From the NCBI GenBank assembly GCA_964396895.1, contig CAYNGJ010000004.1, forward strand, positions 62,001 through 126,000: a stretch of DNA of 64,000 nt, read 5' to 3'. Every line of letters begins with the position of its first letter. Within the stretch, counting starts at the first letter, position 1. The position numbers were made by a program, and so were the translations under genes. Source of the DNA: UBA2334 sp964396895 (lineage in GTDB: Bacteria > Pseudomonadota > Gammaproteobacteria > Burkholderiales > Burkholderiaceae_C). The notes beneath the pieces are model-generated. The model ran no database searches. It had not been told where the DNA came from and worked only from the letters and a program-made list of their open reading frames with translations. Positions 8,138 through 16,938 of the stretch are shown here, in pieces.

Positions 8138-9586
8138 ATGAATGCCCACCACGAAGCCGAATGGCTGGAAAACATCACCTACGACGAGCTCACCGTGGGC
8201 CAGAGCGCCCGCCTGCTGCGCACGCTCACGGTGGCCGACATCCAGGCCTTTGCCGCCGTCTCGGGCGACACCAACCCTGCGCACCTGAACGCCGAATACG
8301 CCAACGACACGCTGTTTCACGGGGTGATTGCGCACGGCATGTGGGGCGGGGCACTCATTTCAGCGCTGCTGGGCACCCAGTTTCCCGGCCCGGGCACCAT
8401 TTACCTGGAGCAGGTGCTGCACTTCACCAAACCCGTGCGCATCGGTGACACCCTGGCCGTCATGGCCACGGTGGTGTCCAAGGACGACGACAAAAAGCGG
8501 GTGGAGCTGGACTGCCAGGTCAGCAACCAAAAAGGGGAGCGTGTGTTGCACGGCACGGCCCGTGTGCTCGCGCCCACCCAGAAAGTGCGCCTGCCCAAAC
8601 CCAACCTGCCGCAAATCAAGCTGTTTGACCCGGAAGCGCGCTTCAAGGAACTGATCGCCCGTGGCAACGACATTCCCGCAGCCCGCTGTGCCGTGGTGCA
8701 TCCCTGTGACATGGAGTCCCTCTCCGGTGCCATGGATGCGGCGCACCACGGCCTGATCGTGCCGGTGCTGATTGGGCCGGAAACCCGCATCCGCTGCCTA
8801 GCCGCGGAGGGCGACATTGACCTCACGGGGGTGGAAATCGTGTCGGTGCCCCACAGCCACGCCGCTGCGGACAAGGCCGCCGACATGGCCGCCCGTGGCG
8901 AGGTGGAAATGATCATGAAAGGGAGCCTGCACACCGACGAGCTGATCCATGCCGTGCTGGCCCAGCCCGCGCTGCGCACCGGGCGACGCATGTCGCACGT
9001 CTTCCGGTTCGACGTACCGCTGTATCCCAAGCCCCTGCTCATCACCGATGCCGCTCTGAACATCCGCCCGTCGCTGGCAGAAAAAATGGACATCATCCAG
9101 AACGCCATCGACTTCTCACGCATCTTGGGGGTGGACAAGCCCAAAGTGGCCATTCTCTCGGCGGTGGAAACGGTGAACCCCGCCATTCCGTCCACCCTGG
9201 ACGCAGCGGCCCTGTGCAAGATGGCCGACCGGGGCCAAATCAAAGGCGGTTTGCTGGACGGTCCACTGGCCTTTGACAACGCGATTTCGGTCCACGCCGC
9301 GCAGGTCAAGGGCATCCAGTCGGCGGTGGCCGGTGACGCCGACATCCTGGCCGTGCCGGACCTGGAGTCGGGCAACATGCTGGCCAAGCAGCTGGAGTAT
9401 TTGGCTGGTGGCACGGGGTCCGGCCTGGTGCTGGGTGCGCGCGTGCCCATCGCGCTGACCAGCCGGGCCGACGGGCCCACCGCCCGCGTGGCCTCAGCCC
9501 TGCTGGCGCTGCTGGCCGTGCACAACGCCCGCCGTGACCACCCTCGTGACGCGTGGGATGCCCACAACACCCCCGCAGGAGCCTGA
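8138..9586 (+). CDS. Bifunctional (R)-enoyl-CoA hydratase / phosphate acyltransferase
   Basis: This 482-residue fusion has an N-terminal MaoC-type hydratase domain (about residues 10-150) and a C-terminal phosphate acetyl/butyryltransferase domain (about 175-470). The hydratase signature SGDTNPAH gives the likely catalytic Asp44 and His49. The transferase part contains VEMIMKGSLHTDE, RRMSHVF and the GLVLGARVP segment of the Pta/Ptb family. The hydratase should interconvert (R)-3-hydroxyacyl-CoA and trans-2-enoyl-CoA, and the second domain acyl-CoA and acyl-phosphate. The kinase gene starts 3 bases after its stop, so the pair is very likely co-translated. Whether acetyl, propionyl or butyryl groups are preferred cannot be read from the sequence. 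Confidence 0.92.
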   Translation: MNAHHEAEWLENITYDELTVGQSARLLRTLTVADIQAFAAVSGDTNPAHLNAEYANDTLFHGVIAHGMWGGALISALLGTQFPGPGTIYLEQVLHFTKPVRIGDTLAVMATVVSKDDDKKRVELDCQVSNQKGERVLHGTARVLAPTQKVRLPKPNLPQIKLFDPEARFKELIARGNDIPAARCAVVHPCDMESLSGAMDAAHHGLIVPVLIGPETRIRCLAAEGDIDLTGVEIVSVPHSHAAADKAADMAARGEVEMIMKGSLHTDELIHAVLAQPALRTGRRMSHVFRFDVPLYPKPLLITDAALNIRPSLAEKMDIIQNAIDFSRILGVDKPKVAILSAVETVNPAIPSTLDAAALCKMADRGQIKGGLLDGPLAFDNAISVHAAQVKGIQSAVAGDADILAVPDLESGNMLAKQLEYLAGGTGSGLVLGARVPIALTSRADGPTARVASALLALLAVHNARRDHPRDAWDAHNTPAGA

Positions 9587-9589
9587 GCC

Positions 9590-10777
9590 ATGGCGGTGCT
9601 GTCGGTCAATGCGGGGTCGTCCACGCTGAAATTTTCGTTGCACCCGGTGGCACAGGGGCAGGTGCTGCCCAGTGTGCTGGCGGGCACCATCGAGGGTCTG
9701 GAGCCGGGCGGCCAGCCCCGCCTGGGCTGGACGCAGGGTGGCCACACCCAGCAGCTGCCCCTGACCGTCACCCCCGGCGATGCCTTTGGGGCTGCCCTGG
9801 CCCGCCTGGGCGAGCTGCTGGTCGAATTGCCAGGCCTGCCTCGGTTGACGGCGGTGGCGCACCGCGTGGTGCACGGCGGACAGTTGTACTCGGCCAGCGT
9901 GCAGGTCACCGACGAGGTGTTGGCCCACCTCGCCACGCTGAATTCCCTGGCGCCCTTGCACCAACCGCACAACCTGCAAGGCATACGCGCGTTTCAGCAG
10001 GCGTTTCCCGACCTGCCCCAGGTGGCGTGTTTTGACACCGCCTTTCACGCCACCTTGTCCGCCTTGGATGCCAGTTTTGCCCTGCCCCGTGCGCTGACGG
10101 CCCAGGGGGTGCGCCGCTACGGGTTCCACGGGTTGTCGTACCAGTACATCACGGGGGTGTTGCAGGCCAGCAGCCCGCGTGCCCATGGCCGGGTGCTGAT
10201 GGCCCACCTGGGCAACGGGGCCAGCCTGTGCGCCACCCGCAGTGGCCGCAGTGTGTCCACCAGCATGGGGTTTTCCGCGCTGGACGGACTGATGATGGGC
10301 ACGCGCAGCGGTACCCTGGATGCGGGCGTGCTGCTTTACCTGCTGGAGCAGGGCTGGGACCACGACCGTCTGCAGACCCTGCTCTACAAACAAAGCGGTC
10401 TGCTGGGCGTCTCTGGCGTGTCGGCCGACATGCGCCGCCTGCGCGCCGACGGAGGGCCTGACGCCAAGCTGGCGGTGGACATGTTTACCCACCGCGTGGT
10501 GCGCGAGGCCGGGGCCATGGTGGCCTGCCTGCAGGGGCTGGATGTGCTGGCCTTCAGTGGTGGCATTGGCGAGCATGACGTGCAGCTGCGTGCCGATGTG
10601 TGTGAGCGCCTGCACTGGTTGGGCGTGCGCATGGATGCCTCCGCCAACCAGCGTGCCACGGGCGACGCGGTGCGCCCCATTCACGCCGCCGACAGCGCAG
10701 TGGAGCTGTGGGTGGTGCCCACCGACGAAGGCCGGGTGGCCGCACTGGAGGCGGTGGCGTTGCTTAATATTCAGTAG
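9590..10777 (+). CDS. ackA: Acetate/propionate/butyrate-type acyl kinase
   Basis: This 395-residue ASKHA-fold kinase converts acyl-phosphate plus ADP to acid plus ATP, reversibly. Family motifs are the N-terminal VNAGSSTLKF, VAHRVVHGG, GTRSGTLDAG and FSGGIGEHD near the C-terminus. The ATG at 9590 has AGGAG in the last codons of the upstream fusion gene, and the genes are 3 bases apart. Paired with the phosphate acyltransferase it forms a substrate-level phosphorylation unit. The last codon reads into repeat copy 2: its TAG stop is the TAG of the repeat's conserved TAGCT head. Confidence 0.92.
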   Translation: MAVLSVNAGSSTLKFSLHPVAQGQVLPSVLAGTIEGLEPGGQPRLGWTQGGHTQQLPLTVTPGDAFGAALARLGELLVELPGLPRLTAVAHRVVHGGQLYSASVQVTDEVLAHLATLNSLAPLHQPHNLQGIRAFQQAFPDLPQVACFDTAFHATLSALDASFALPRALTAQGVRRYGFHGLSYQYITGVLQASSPRAHGRVLMAHLGNGASLCATRSGRSVSTSMGFSALDGLMMGTRSGTLDAGVLLYLLEQGWDHDRLQTLLYKQSGLLGVSGVSADMRRLRADGGPDAKLAVDMFTHRVVREAGAMVACLQGLDVLAFSGGIGEHDVQLRADVCERLHWLGVRMDASANQRATGDAVRPIHAADSAVELWVVPTDEGRVAALEAVALLNIQ

Positions 10778-10825
10778 CTTTAAAGCCAATCAGAGTATGC
10801 GATAGAGCCTGTTTTGATGATAACT
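10775..10825 (+). repeat. Dispersed AT-rich repeat, copy 2
   Basis: TAGCT (10775-10779), 24 bases, AGAGCC (10804-10809), then a T-rich tail. It fills the 48-base gap between the convergent ackA and diguanylate cyclase genes. Its TAG is the ackA stop codon. Confidence 0.7.
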
Positions 10826-11992
10826 TTAGAGGTGAGTGACTTCGGTTCGGGGGGTGGCCTGGCACATCCTGCCCCTGCCTTCGCTTTTGGCTTGGTACAT
10901 GGCCTGATCTGCCTGGGCCAATGCCATGCCCAACGGATCGTCGCCTGTGCGGGGACACAGCACCCAGCCGGCGCTGTAGTTGAGCGGCCAGCCCAGCACA
11001 CGGGTTGACTGGGCCTCCAGCAGGCTGCGCAGGCGCGCGTCCAGCAGCGCGGCGCCCTGCGCATCGGTGTGGGGCAGCAGCAGCACAAATTCCTCACCGC
11101 CGATGCGGGCGGCCACGTCGTTGTCGCGCAGGCAGCTGCGGATCACGTCGGCAAACAGCGCCAAGGCGCGGTCACCGGTCTCATGTCCGTGCAGGTCGTT
11201 GACGCGCTTGAAGTGGTCCAGGTCCAGCATCAGCACGGACAGCGGCCAGCCTTGGCGCTGGGCTTGCGCCAGCAGCTGGGGGGCCACGTTCATCATCCCT
11301 CGGCGATTCGGCAGGCGGGTGAGTGCGTCGGTGTGGGCCTGCTGCAGCAGCAGGTTTTCAGACTCCTTGCGCCACGCGACCAGGTAGGCGATGGTGGTCA
11401 GCGGCATGGCGATGTTCACCAGCGCCTGTGCCACCAGGTTGATTGGGTGGGGGGTGGTGAAGGAGGGGTAGAGCTCGGTGAAGAACGCCCCCAGCACCCC
11501 TCTGGCCAGGGTGGCCACGGCTACCGCCAAGTAGCACCCTGCCAGCAGGTGACGCCAGCGCCGCCCCCAGGGTGTGACGGGCCAGAGCGCGGCCCGGGCC
11601 ACCAGTGCAAACTGCAGGGCCAGCCAGCCGTTGGCCCAACCCACCCGCGTGGGGTAATGGTGAAAGCTCAGGGCATAGCCAATGGGCATCAGCACACAGG
11701 CCACCTGCAGCAACCGTTGCCACGGGCGTGGCCCCAGCCAACCCTGCAGTGCCAGGTAGAGGAGGTAGTTGGCCAAAGAGCCCATCGTGATGGCAATGAC
11801 CGACAGCGGCATGTCCCACAGTGACTCGGCCGACACCATGCAAGCCCACCCCGTGGCCTGGGCCAGCAAACTGAGCTGCACCAGCCGTGCCGAGCGGCTC
11901 ACCACGTCACCCATCACCAGGGGCAGGGCAGCCGACACCACAAACAGGTTCAACGCCGTGAGCGTGAGGATGGTGGTGATGTCCAAGGTCAT
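10826..11992 (-). CDS. Membrane-bound diguanylate cyclase (GGDEF)
   Basis: The 388-residue protein has an N-terminal half with about six hydrophobic segments (residues 1-205) and a C-terminal GGDEF domain. The active-site loop is GGEEF at 298-302, and RDND at 289-292, five residues before it, is the product-inhibition I-site. It should therefore synthesise cyclic di-GMP and be feedback-inhibited. The membrane part is probably a sensor of unknown signal. The ATG at 11992 is preferred; a GTG at 12016 directly abuts the stop of amn. It follows amn on the same strand and may be co-transcribed with it. Confidence 0.88.
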   Translation of the reverse strand: MTLDITTILTLTALNLFVVSAALPLVMGDVVSRSARLVQLSLLAQATGWACMVSAESLWDMPLSVIAITMGSLANYLLYLALQGWLGPRPWQRLLQVACVLMPIGYALSFHHYPTRVGWANGWLALQFALVARAALWPVTPWGRRWRHLLAGCYLAVAVATLARGVLGAFFTELYPSFTTPHPINLVAQALVNIAMPLTTIAYLVAWRKESENLLLQQAHTDALTRLPNRRGMMNVAPQLLAQAQRQGWPLSVLMLDLDHFKRVNDLHGHETGDRALALFADVIRSCLRDNDVAARIGGEEFVLLLPHTDAQGAALLDARLRSLLEAQSTRVLGWPLNYSAGWVLCPRTGDDPLGMALAQADQAMYQAKSEGRGRMCQATPRTEVTHL

Positions 11993-12016
11993 GGGTGGAT
12001 GCGGTTCAGGGCGCAC

Positions 12017-13525
12017 TCATTGGAAAGCCACCTCGGCAAAGCTGCGCAGTTTGCGGCTGTGCAACTGTTCGAACCCCTGTTGGCGCAGCAACTCGGCCGC
12101 CCGGATGCCGATGCGCAGGTGCTGGTCCACCCGCTCGCGGTAGAAGTGGTTGGCCATGCCGGGCAGCTTGATTTCACCGTGCAGTGGTTTGTCGCTCACG
12201 CACAGCAAGGTGCCGTAGGGCACGCGGAAGCGAAACCCGTTGGCGGCGATGGTGGCGCTCTCCATGTCCAGCCCCACGGCGCGGCTCTGGCTCAGGCGGC
12301 GCTGCGGGGTGGTGGGGGCGTTGCGGGCGGGCAGCAGCTCCCAGTTGCGGTTGTCGGTACTGGCCACGGTGCCGGTGCGCATGATGCTTTTCAGTTCCTG
12401 GCGGGGCACGCCGCTGACGTCGGCCACGGCGGCTTCCAGGGCCAGTTGCACCTCGGCCAGCGCCGGAATGGGCACCCACAGCGGCAGTTCCTCGTCCAGC
12501 ACATGGTCTTCCCGCACATAGGCATGGGCCAGCACGTAGTCGCCCAGCTGCTGGCTGTTGCGCAGTCCTGCGCAGTGGCCCAGCATCAGCCACGCGTGGG
12601 GGCGCAGCACGGCAATGTGGTCGGTGATGGTTTTGGCGTTGCTGGGCCCCACGCCGATGTTGACCATGGTGATCCCGCTGCGGTCGGCCCGCAGCAGGTG
12701 GTAGGCGGGCATCTGCGGCAAACGGGGCGGGGCCTGGCCCAGTTCGTCGCCGGTCTCGGGTGGCAGACCGACGCGGCGGGTCACCAGGTTGCCGGGCTCC
12801 ACAAAGGCCACGTAGCCGCTGTCGGGGTTGGCCATTTCGGCGTGGCCCAGTTTGATGAACTCGTCAATGTAAAACTGGTAGTTGGTGAAGAGCACAAAGT
12901 TTTGGAACCACTCGGGCGCGGTGCCGCTGTAGTGGCGCAGGCGCTGCAGCGAGTAGTCCACCCGGGGGGCGGTGAACAGGGCCAGGGGCATGGCCTCGCC
13001 TGGGGCGGGCTCGTGGGTGCCGTTGGCGATGCCGTCGTCCATCACGGTGAGGTCGGGCAGGTCGAACACGTCGCGCATCAGGGCGCGGCGCTCGGCGCTC
13101 AGGCTGCCTTCCACGTGGTCGTGCTCGGCGAACGAGAAGTGGATGGGGATGGGCTGGTTGCTGGTCCCCACCTCCAGCTGGCCGCCGTGGTTTTGCAGCA
13201 GCAGCTGAAACTGCTTGAGGTAGTAGTCGGCGTAGAGGTCTGGGCGGGTGAGTGTGGTTTCGAACCGGCCCGGCCCGGCCACAAAACCGTAGCTCAGTCT
13301 GGGGTGGCCCGATGTGTCGCGGTTCAGGTTGCTGGGGGTGTTCAGGCGCACCAGCGGGTAGTGGGCGCGCACCCGCTGGTCGGCCCCCAGTTCGCCGCGC
13401 ACGTAGTTGTGCATGGCCGCGCGCAAGTGGTTGACGCCGGCGTGGTAGATGGCCTGCACCTGGGCCAGGGCGCTGCTGGCCTCGGTGTGCAGGGTAGGTG
13501 CTGTGAAGGGGGGGAGTTGGTGCAT
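12017..13525 (-). CDS. amn: AMP nucleosidase
   Basis: The 502-residue protein hydrolyses AMP to adenine and ribose-5-phosphate, helping to set adenylate levels. The family pattern is clear: RAHYPLVRLNTPSNLN-like N-terminal segment, the phosphorylase-fold core with NIGVGPSNAKTITDH and LGHCAGLRNSQQLGDYVLAHAY, and GLDMESATIAANG near residue 425, which holds the acidic and Met residues of the nucleoside phosphorylase fold. The length is slightly over that of the E. coli enzyme. The downstream diguanylate cyclase begins about 25 bases after its stop; gor lies upstream on the same strand 53 bases away. Confidence 0.95.
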   Translation of the reverse strand: MHQLPPFTAPTLHTEASSALAQVQAIYHAGVNHLRAAMHNYVRGELGADQRVRAHYPLVRLNTPSNLNRDTSGHPRLSYGFVAGPGRFETTLTRPDLYADYYLKQFQLLLQNHGGQLEVGTSNQPIPIHFSFAEHDHVEGSLSAERRALMRDVFDLPDLTVMDDGIANGTHEPAPGEAMPLALFTAPRVDYSLQRLRHYSGTAPEWFQNFVLFTNYQFYIDEFIKLGHAEMANPDSGYVAFVEPGNLVTRRVGLPPETGDELGQAPPRLPQMPAYHLLRADRSGITMVNIGVGPSNAKTITDHIAVLRPHAWLMLGHCAGLRNSQQLGDYVLAHAYVREDHVLDEELPLWVPIPALAEVQLALEAAVADVSGVPRQELKSIMRTGTVASTDNRNWELLPARNAPTTPQRRLSQSRAVGLDMESATIAANGFRFRVPYGTLLCVSDKPLHGEIKLPGMANHFYRERVDQHLRIGIRAAELLRQQGFEQLHSRKLRSFAEVAFQ

Positions 13526-13578
13526 GTGGGGAGTGTGGGGCTGCGGTGTGACGCGGGGGGCAGGGCGGTTGGGGCGCC

Positions 13579-14985
13579 TCAGCCCGCTTTCACGGGATCT
13601 CGCATGGTCACAAATTCTTCTGCCGCCGTGGGGTGTATGCCCAAGGTGCTGTCGAACACGGCTTTGGTGGCGCCTGCCTTCATGGCCACGGCAAAACCCT
13701 GGACGATTTCCCCGGCTTCGGCGCCCACCATGTGCAGGCCCACCACTCGGTCGGTGGCGGTGTCCACGATCAGTTTCATCAGGGTGCGTTCGGTGCTGCC
13801 ACTGAGGGTGTGTTTGAGGGCGCGGAATTCGGATCGGTACAGGGTGATGTGGCCAAACTGGTCCCGTGCCTGGGTTTCGCTCAGACCCACGGTGCCCACG
13901 TTGGGGTGGGTGAAGATGGCGGTGGGTATGCAGTCATACCCCATGGTGCGCGCGGGTTTGCCCGCCGCAGGGCCGAACAGCTGGTCCACCACCACCATGG
14001 CTTCGCCCAATGCCACCGGGGTGAGTTGCACGCGCGCCGTCACGTCGCCCACGGCGTAGATGTGGGGCACGTTGGTCTGGTACTGGGCGTTGACCAGCAC
14101 GGCGCCTTGGGCGCCCTGGGCCACGCCCACGGCATCCAGACCCAGCCCGGCCACGTTGGGCACGCGCCCGGTGGCGTAAAGCACGGCATCGGCCTCCAGG
14201 GTGTTGCCGTCTTCGAGCAGCACGTGCAAGCCATCGCCTTGCTGGCGAACGGACACCACACCGGCGTTCAGCCGCAGGTCCACCCCTGCCTTGGTCATCT
14301 CGGCCGCGAGGAAGTGGCGAATTTCGTCGTCGAACCCGCGCAGCACCTGTTCACCCCGGTACAACTGGGTCACCCGCGAACCCAATCCGTTGAAGATGGA
14401 CGCGAACTCGCAGGCGATGTAGCCACCCCCCACCACCACCAGGCGCTGGGGGAAGGTGGGCAGGTCAAACACGTCGTTTGAGGTGATGACGTGTTCGCGC
14501 CCCAAAAAATGCGGCACATGCGGGGTCCCCCCGGTGGCCACCAAGATGTGTTGGGCACTGACCTGTTGGTGGCCAGCCGAGCCATCGGCATTCAACGTGG
14601 CCACCGCCAGGGTGTGCTCGCCGGTCAGTCGGGCAAAGCCATTCATCACCACCACGCCGGAGCCGTGCAGCAGGTGGCTGTACACGCCGTTGAGTCGGCC
14701 GATTTCCCGGGCGCGGTTGGTTTTGAGCGTGTTCCAGTTCAGGCTGGGTACTGGGCCTTCCCAGCCAAAACCATGGGCTTCTTCGGCGGCTTCGGCAAAG
14801 TGGGCCGCGTAGCTGTAGAGCTTTTTGGGGATGCAGCCCACGTTCACGCAGGTGCCCCCCAGGCCGTCGGTGCCCAGCACCTCGGCCAGGGCCACACGCG
14901 CGCCGCGCTGGGCGGCCATTCGGGCGGCGCGGACACCGCCGCTGCCGCCACCGATCACAAACAGGTCAAAGTCAAAAGTCGTCAT
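13579..14985 (-). CDS. gor: Glutathione-disulfide reductase
   Basis: This NADPH-dependent flavoenzyme regenerates reduced glutathione. The 468 residues show the FAD-binding GGGSGG near the N-terminus, the redox-active GGTCVNVGCIPKK (two Cys about residues 43 and 48), the NADPH-binding VVVGGGYIACEFA, the second FAD segment YAVGDVT, and the C-terminal HPTAAEE with the catalytic His. It is complete and typical in length. It precedes amn on the same strand. Repeat copy 9 and a hemerythrin-like gene lie upstream. Confidence 0.93.
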   Translation of the reverse strand: MTTFDFDLFVIGGGSGGVRAARMAAQRGARVALAEVLGTDGLGGTCVNVGCIPKKLYSYAAHFAEAAEEAHGFGWEGPVPSLNWNTLKTNRAREIGRLNGVYSHLLHGSGVVVMNGFARLTGEHTLAVATLNADGSAGHQQVSAQHILVATGGTPHVPHFLGREHVITSNDVFDLPTFPQRLVVVGGGYIACEFASIFNGLGSRVTQLYRGEQVLRGFDDEIRHFLAAEMTKAGVDLRLNAGVVSVRQQGDGLHVLLEDGNTLEADAVLYATGRVPNVAGLGLDAVGVAQGAQGAVLVNAQYQTNVPHIYAVGDVTARVQLTPVALGEAMVVVDQLFGPAAGKPARTMGYDCIPTAIFTHPNVGTVGLSETQARDQFGHITLYRSEFRALKHTLSGSTERTLMKLIVDTATDRVVGLHMVGAEAGEIVQGFAVAMKAGATKAVFDSTLGIHPTAAEEFVTMRDPVKAG

Positions 14986-15067
14986 GGGTACGAATCCGGT
15001 GAGTCAAGCCACCATCATCGCAGCCCGTGTTGCCCCTGTGGGGTCCACGGGTGAAGTGAACAATGGA

Positions 15068-15118
15068 ATTTACAATGAAATATGCCATTGACGCTCATGA
15101 ATATTGGTAACGTAGCTA
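15068..15118 (-). repeat. Dispersed AT-rich repeat, copy 9
   Basis: On the minus strand: TAGCT (15118-15114), 24 bases ending in AGCGTC, AATGGC (15089-15084), then an A/T-rich tail. It is the most divergent copy but keeps the exact 24-base spacing. It lies between the gor start and the end of the hemerythrin-like gene. Confidence 0.55.
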
Positions 15119-15148
15119 TATTATTTGACTTTTTGGGTGAGGTGCACT

Positions 15149-15685
15149 CTACGGGTGCTTGGCAACCTGGTTGCGACGCTTGGCCATTTCCCGCCCCGCG
15201 CCCACCGCGTCTGATGGCAGCAGCCGTTTTTGTGCTTCCGGGTAGGCGACCGACTCTTCGAGGTGCATGTGGTCGAGGTACAGGGCCTCAAACACCGTCA
15301 GCGCCTGGCGCAGAACCGCAGGTTCAAACCACAGGTTGCCGCTGGCCACGGCGGAAATGGACGGCTCAATCTCCAGCCAGTTTTCCTCCAGCCAACCGTG
15401 GTCTTGGATGAGTTGCTCCGTGGCCTGGATCACTGCCGGGTTCTGGCTCGCGAGCAGGGTGGGGAAGATGTGCTTTTCTTCATCCAAGTGGTGCTGCCGT
15501 GCCGCCTCATTGAAGTAGGTCAAGGCCTGGGTGGCCAGTGCGCGGGTGGTGGGGGTCAGCCCCTGGTCGTCGATGGCATCCATCAGCCCGCGCAGGCTTT
15601 GCAGTTGCCGCTGGATCTCGCCGTGGGTGTGGTCCAGGAACTCGAAAAACGCAGTGGACCCCGTGGATGGGGTGGCTGTGCCCAT
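15149..15685 (-). CDS. Hemerythrin-like (HHE) domain protein
   Basis: The 178-residue helical protein has the His/Glu ligand pattern of the hemerythrin cation-binding family: DHTHGE, HHLDEEKHIFP, DHGWLEENW and HMHLEES. Such proteins hold a di-iron centre and bind oxygen or sense oxygen, NO or redox state; a stand-alone copy may protect or sense in the cytoplasm. A strong Shine-Dalgarno (AGGAGGT) sits just before the ATG at 15685, suggesting high expression. The 163-base stretch between it and gor contains repeat copy 9. Confidence 0.85.
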   Translation of the reverse strand: MGTATPSTGSTAFFEFLDHTHGEIQRQLQSLRGLMDAIDDQGLTPTTRALATQALTYFNEAARQHHLDEEKHIFPTLLASQNPAVIQATEQLIQDHGWLEENWLEIEPSISAVASGNLWFEPAVLRQALTVFEALYLDHMHLEESVAYPEAQKRLLPSDAVGAGREMAKRRNQVAKHP

Positions 15686-15814
15686 GATGACCTCCTTGGC
15701 AGTGGGTGGTGAGGGTCATCTTAAAAAACACAGCCAGCGGCCGTTTGATGTAGGGCAAGAAGCGGTGGATTGGCTGCCCGCGCAATCCGGCGGGCAGCTG
15801 CAGGCGGGGGTGTC

Positions 15815-16672
15815 TCAGTAGTGGTACACGCCTCGGCCAGTTTTGCGGCCCAGGTAGCCGGCGGCGACCATTTCCTTCAGCAGCGGGCAGGGGCGGTATT
15901 TGCTGTCGCTGTACTCTTCGACGTACACGTTCATCACGGCCAAGCACACATCCAGGCCGATCATGTCGGCCAGTGCCAGTGGGCCAATGGGGTGGTTACA
16001 GCCCAGTTTCATGCCGGCGTCAATGTCCTCAGGCGATGCCAGACCCTCAGCCAACACAAAAAAGGCCTCGTTGATCATGGGCACCAAAATGCGGTTGACC
16101 ACAAAGCCGGGCGCATTCTTGACCGTGATGGGTGACTTGCCCAGGTGCTCGGCCATGGCCTTGACCGCGTCGTGGGTGGCATCGCTGGTCTGCAGGCCGC
16201 GGATGATTTCCACCAGCGCCATCATGGGCACGGGGTTGAAAAAATGCATGCCGATGAAGCGGTCTGCCCGTTGGGTCACGGCGGCGAGCTTGGTGATGGA
16301 GATGCTGGAGGTGTTGGTGGCCAGAATCACCTCGGGCGCCAGCATGCCGTCGAGCTGCTGCAGGATTTTGACTTTCAGGGCCTCGTTCTCCGTGGCCGCC
16401 TCGATCACCAGTTGCGCCGAAGCCAGGTCCTCGTACCGCGTGCTGCCGGTGATCAGGCCCAGTGCGGTGGCCTTGTCGTCTGCGGTGATTTTTTCTTTCT
16501 TGATCAGCCGGTCCAGGCTGGCTGTGACGGTGGCAATGCCTTTGGTCACAGCCGCCTCGCTGATGTCCACCATGACCACTTTCAGGCCTTTGGTGGCGCA
16601 GGCCTGGGCAATGCCGTTGCCCATGGTGCCTGCGCCGACGATGCCGATGGTTTGAATGTGGGATGTGCTCAT
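15815..16672 (-). CDS. 3-hydroxybutyryl-CoA dehydrogenase
   Basis: The 285-residue NAD(P)-dependent dehydrogenase oxidises (S)-3-hydroxybutyryl-CoA to acetoacetyl-CoA or runs in reverse. Signatures are GIVGAGTMGNGIAQACA at the N-terminus, the active-site segment FIGMHFFNPVPMMALVEII with catalytic His, NAPGFVVNRILVPMINEA, and the C-terminal GYLGRKTGRGVYHY. AGGAG precedes the ATG at 16672. It belongs to the stand-alone PaaH/Hbd/MmgB group, used in fatty acid, phenylacetate or butyrate metabolism. It is divergent from petA with a 266-base gap containing a symmetrical operator-like sequence. Confidence 0.92.
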   Translation of the reverse strand: MSTSHIQTIGIVGAGTMGNGIAQACATKGLKVVMVDISEAAVTKGIATVTASLDRLIKKEKITADDKATALGLITGSTRYEDLASAQLVIEAATENEALKVKILQQLDGMLAPEVILATNTSSISITKLAAVTQRADRFIGMHFFNPVPMMALVEIIRGLQTSDATHDAVKAMAEHLGKSPITVKNAPGFVVNRILVPMINEAFFVLAEGLASPEDIDAGMKLGCNHPIGPLALADMIGLDVCLAVMNVYVEEYSDSKYRPCPLLKEMVAAGYLGRKTGRGVYHY

Positions 16673-16735
16673 GAACAGACTCCTGGTGACAGTGGTTGCA
16701 AAAAAGGTGGTTTGGCTGGGCCGGCAAACAAGTGG

Positions 16736-16751
16736 TTGACGTGCCCGTCAA
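16736..16751. promoter_or_regulatory. Operator-like palindrome upstream of hydroxybutyryl-CoA dehydrogenase
   Basis: TTGACG at 16736-16741 and CGTCAA at 16746-16751 form an inverted repeat with a 4-base centre. It lies 64 bases upstream of the dehydrogenase start in the gap shared with petA. It resembles operators of MerR- or TetR-type regulators of acyl-CoA catabolism, but no such regulator gene is in the window. The spacing of the TTGAC half-sites (6 bases) differs from FNR sites. Confidence 0.35.
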
Positions 16752-16852
16752 AAGCCTATGGTATCGGGCTCAGGTGACGGGCTGGCAGCAGCCAGAAAAC
16801 GATTGCCATGTGGGGACTGGTTGCGCAAAGTCAAGCAGGTCAGTCTGGTTCG

Positions 16853-16882
16853 TGCACATGGCCCCTCAGGGTTTACTACAAT
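16853..16882 (+). promoter_or_regulatory. Possible petABC promoter
   Basis: TACAAT at 16877-16882 is a good -10 element. TGCACA at 16853-16858 with an 18-base spacer is a moderate -35. It lies 56 bases before the petA ATG. Confidence 0.4.
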
Positions 16883-16938
16883 CGACAGGTTGACCCCCAA
16901 GGTCGTCCCTTTCCGAACCAAGCCCAAGAAAGATCTAC

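Noticed and set aside
11999..14059. A long plus-strand open frame of about 680 codons opposite amn and gor
   Set aside because: It is the antisense shadow of two well-conserved genes in GC-rich DNA; its His/Gln/Gly-rich product has no domain, and amn and gor have clear active-site motifs.
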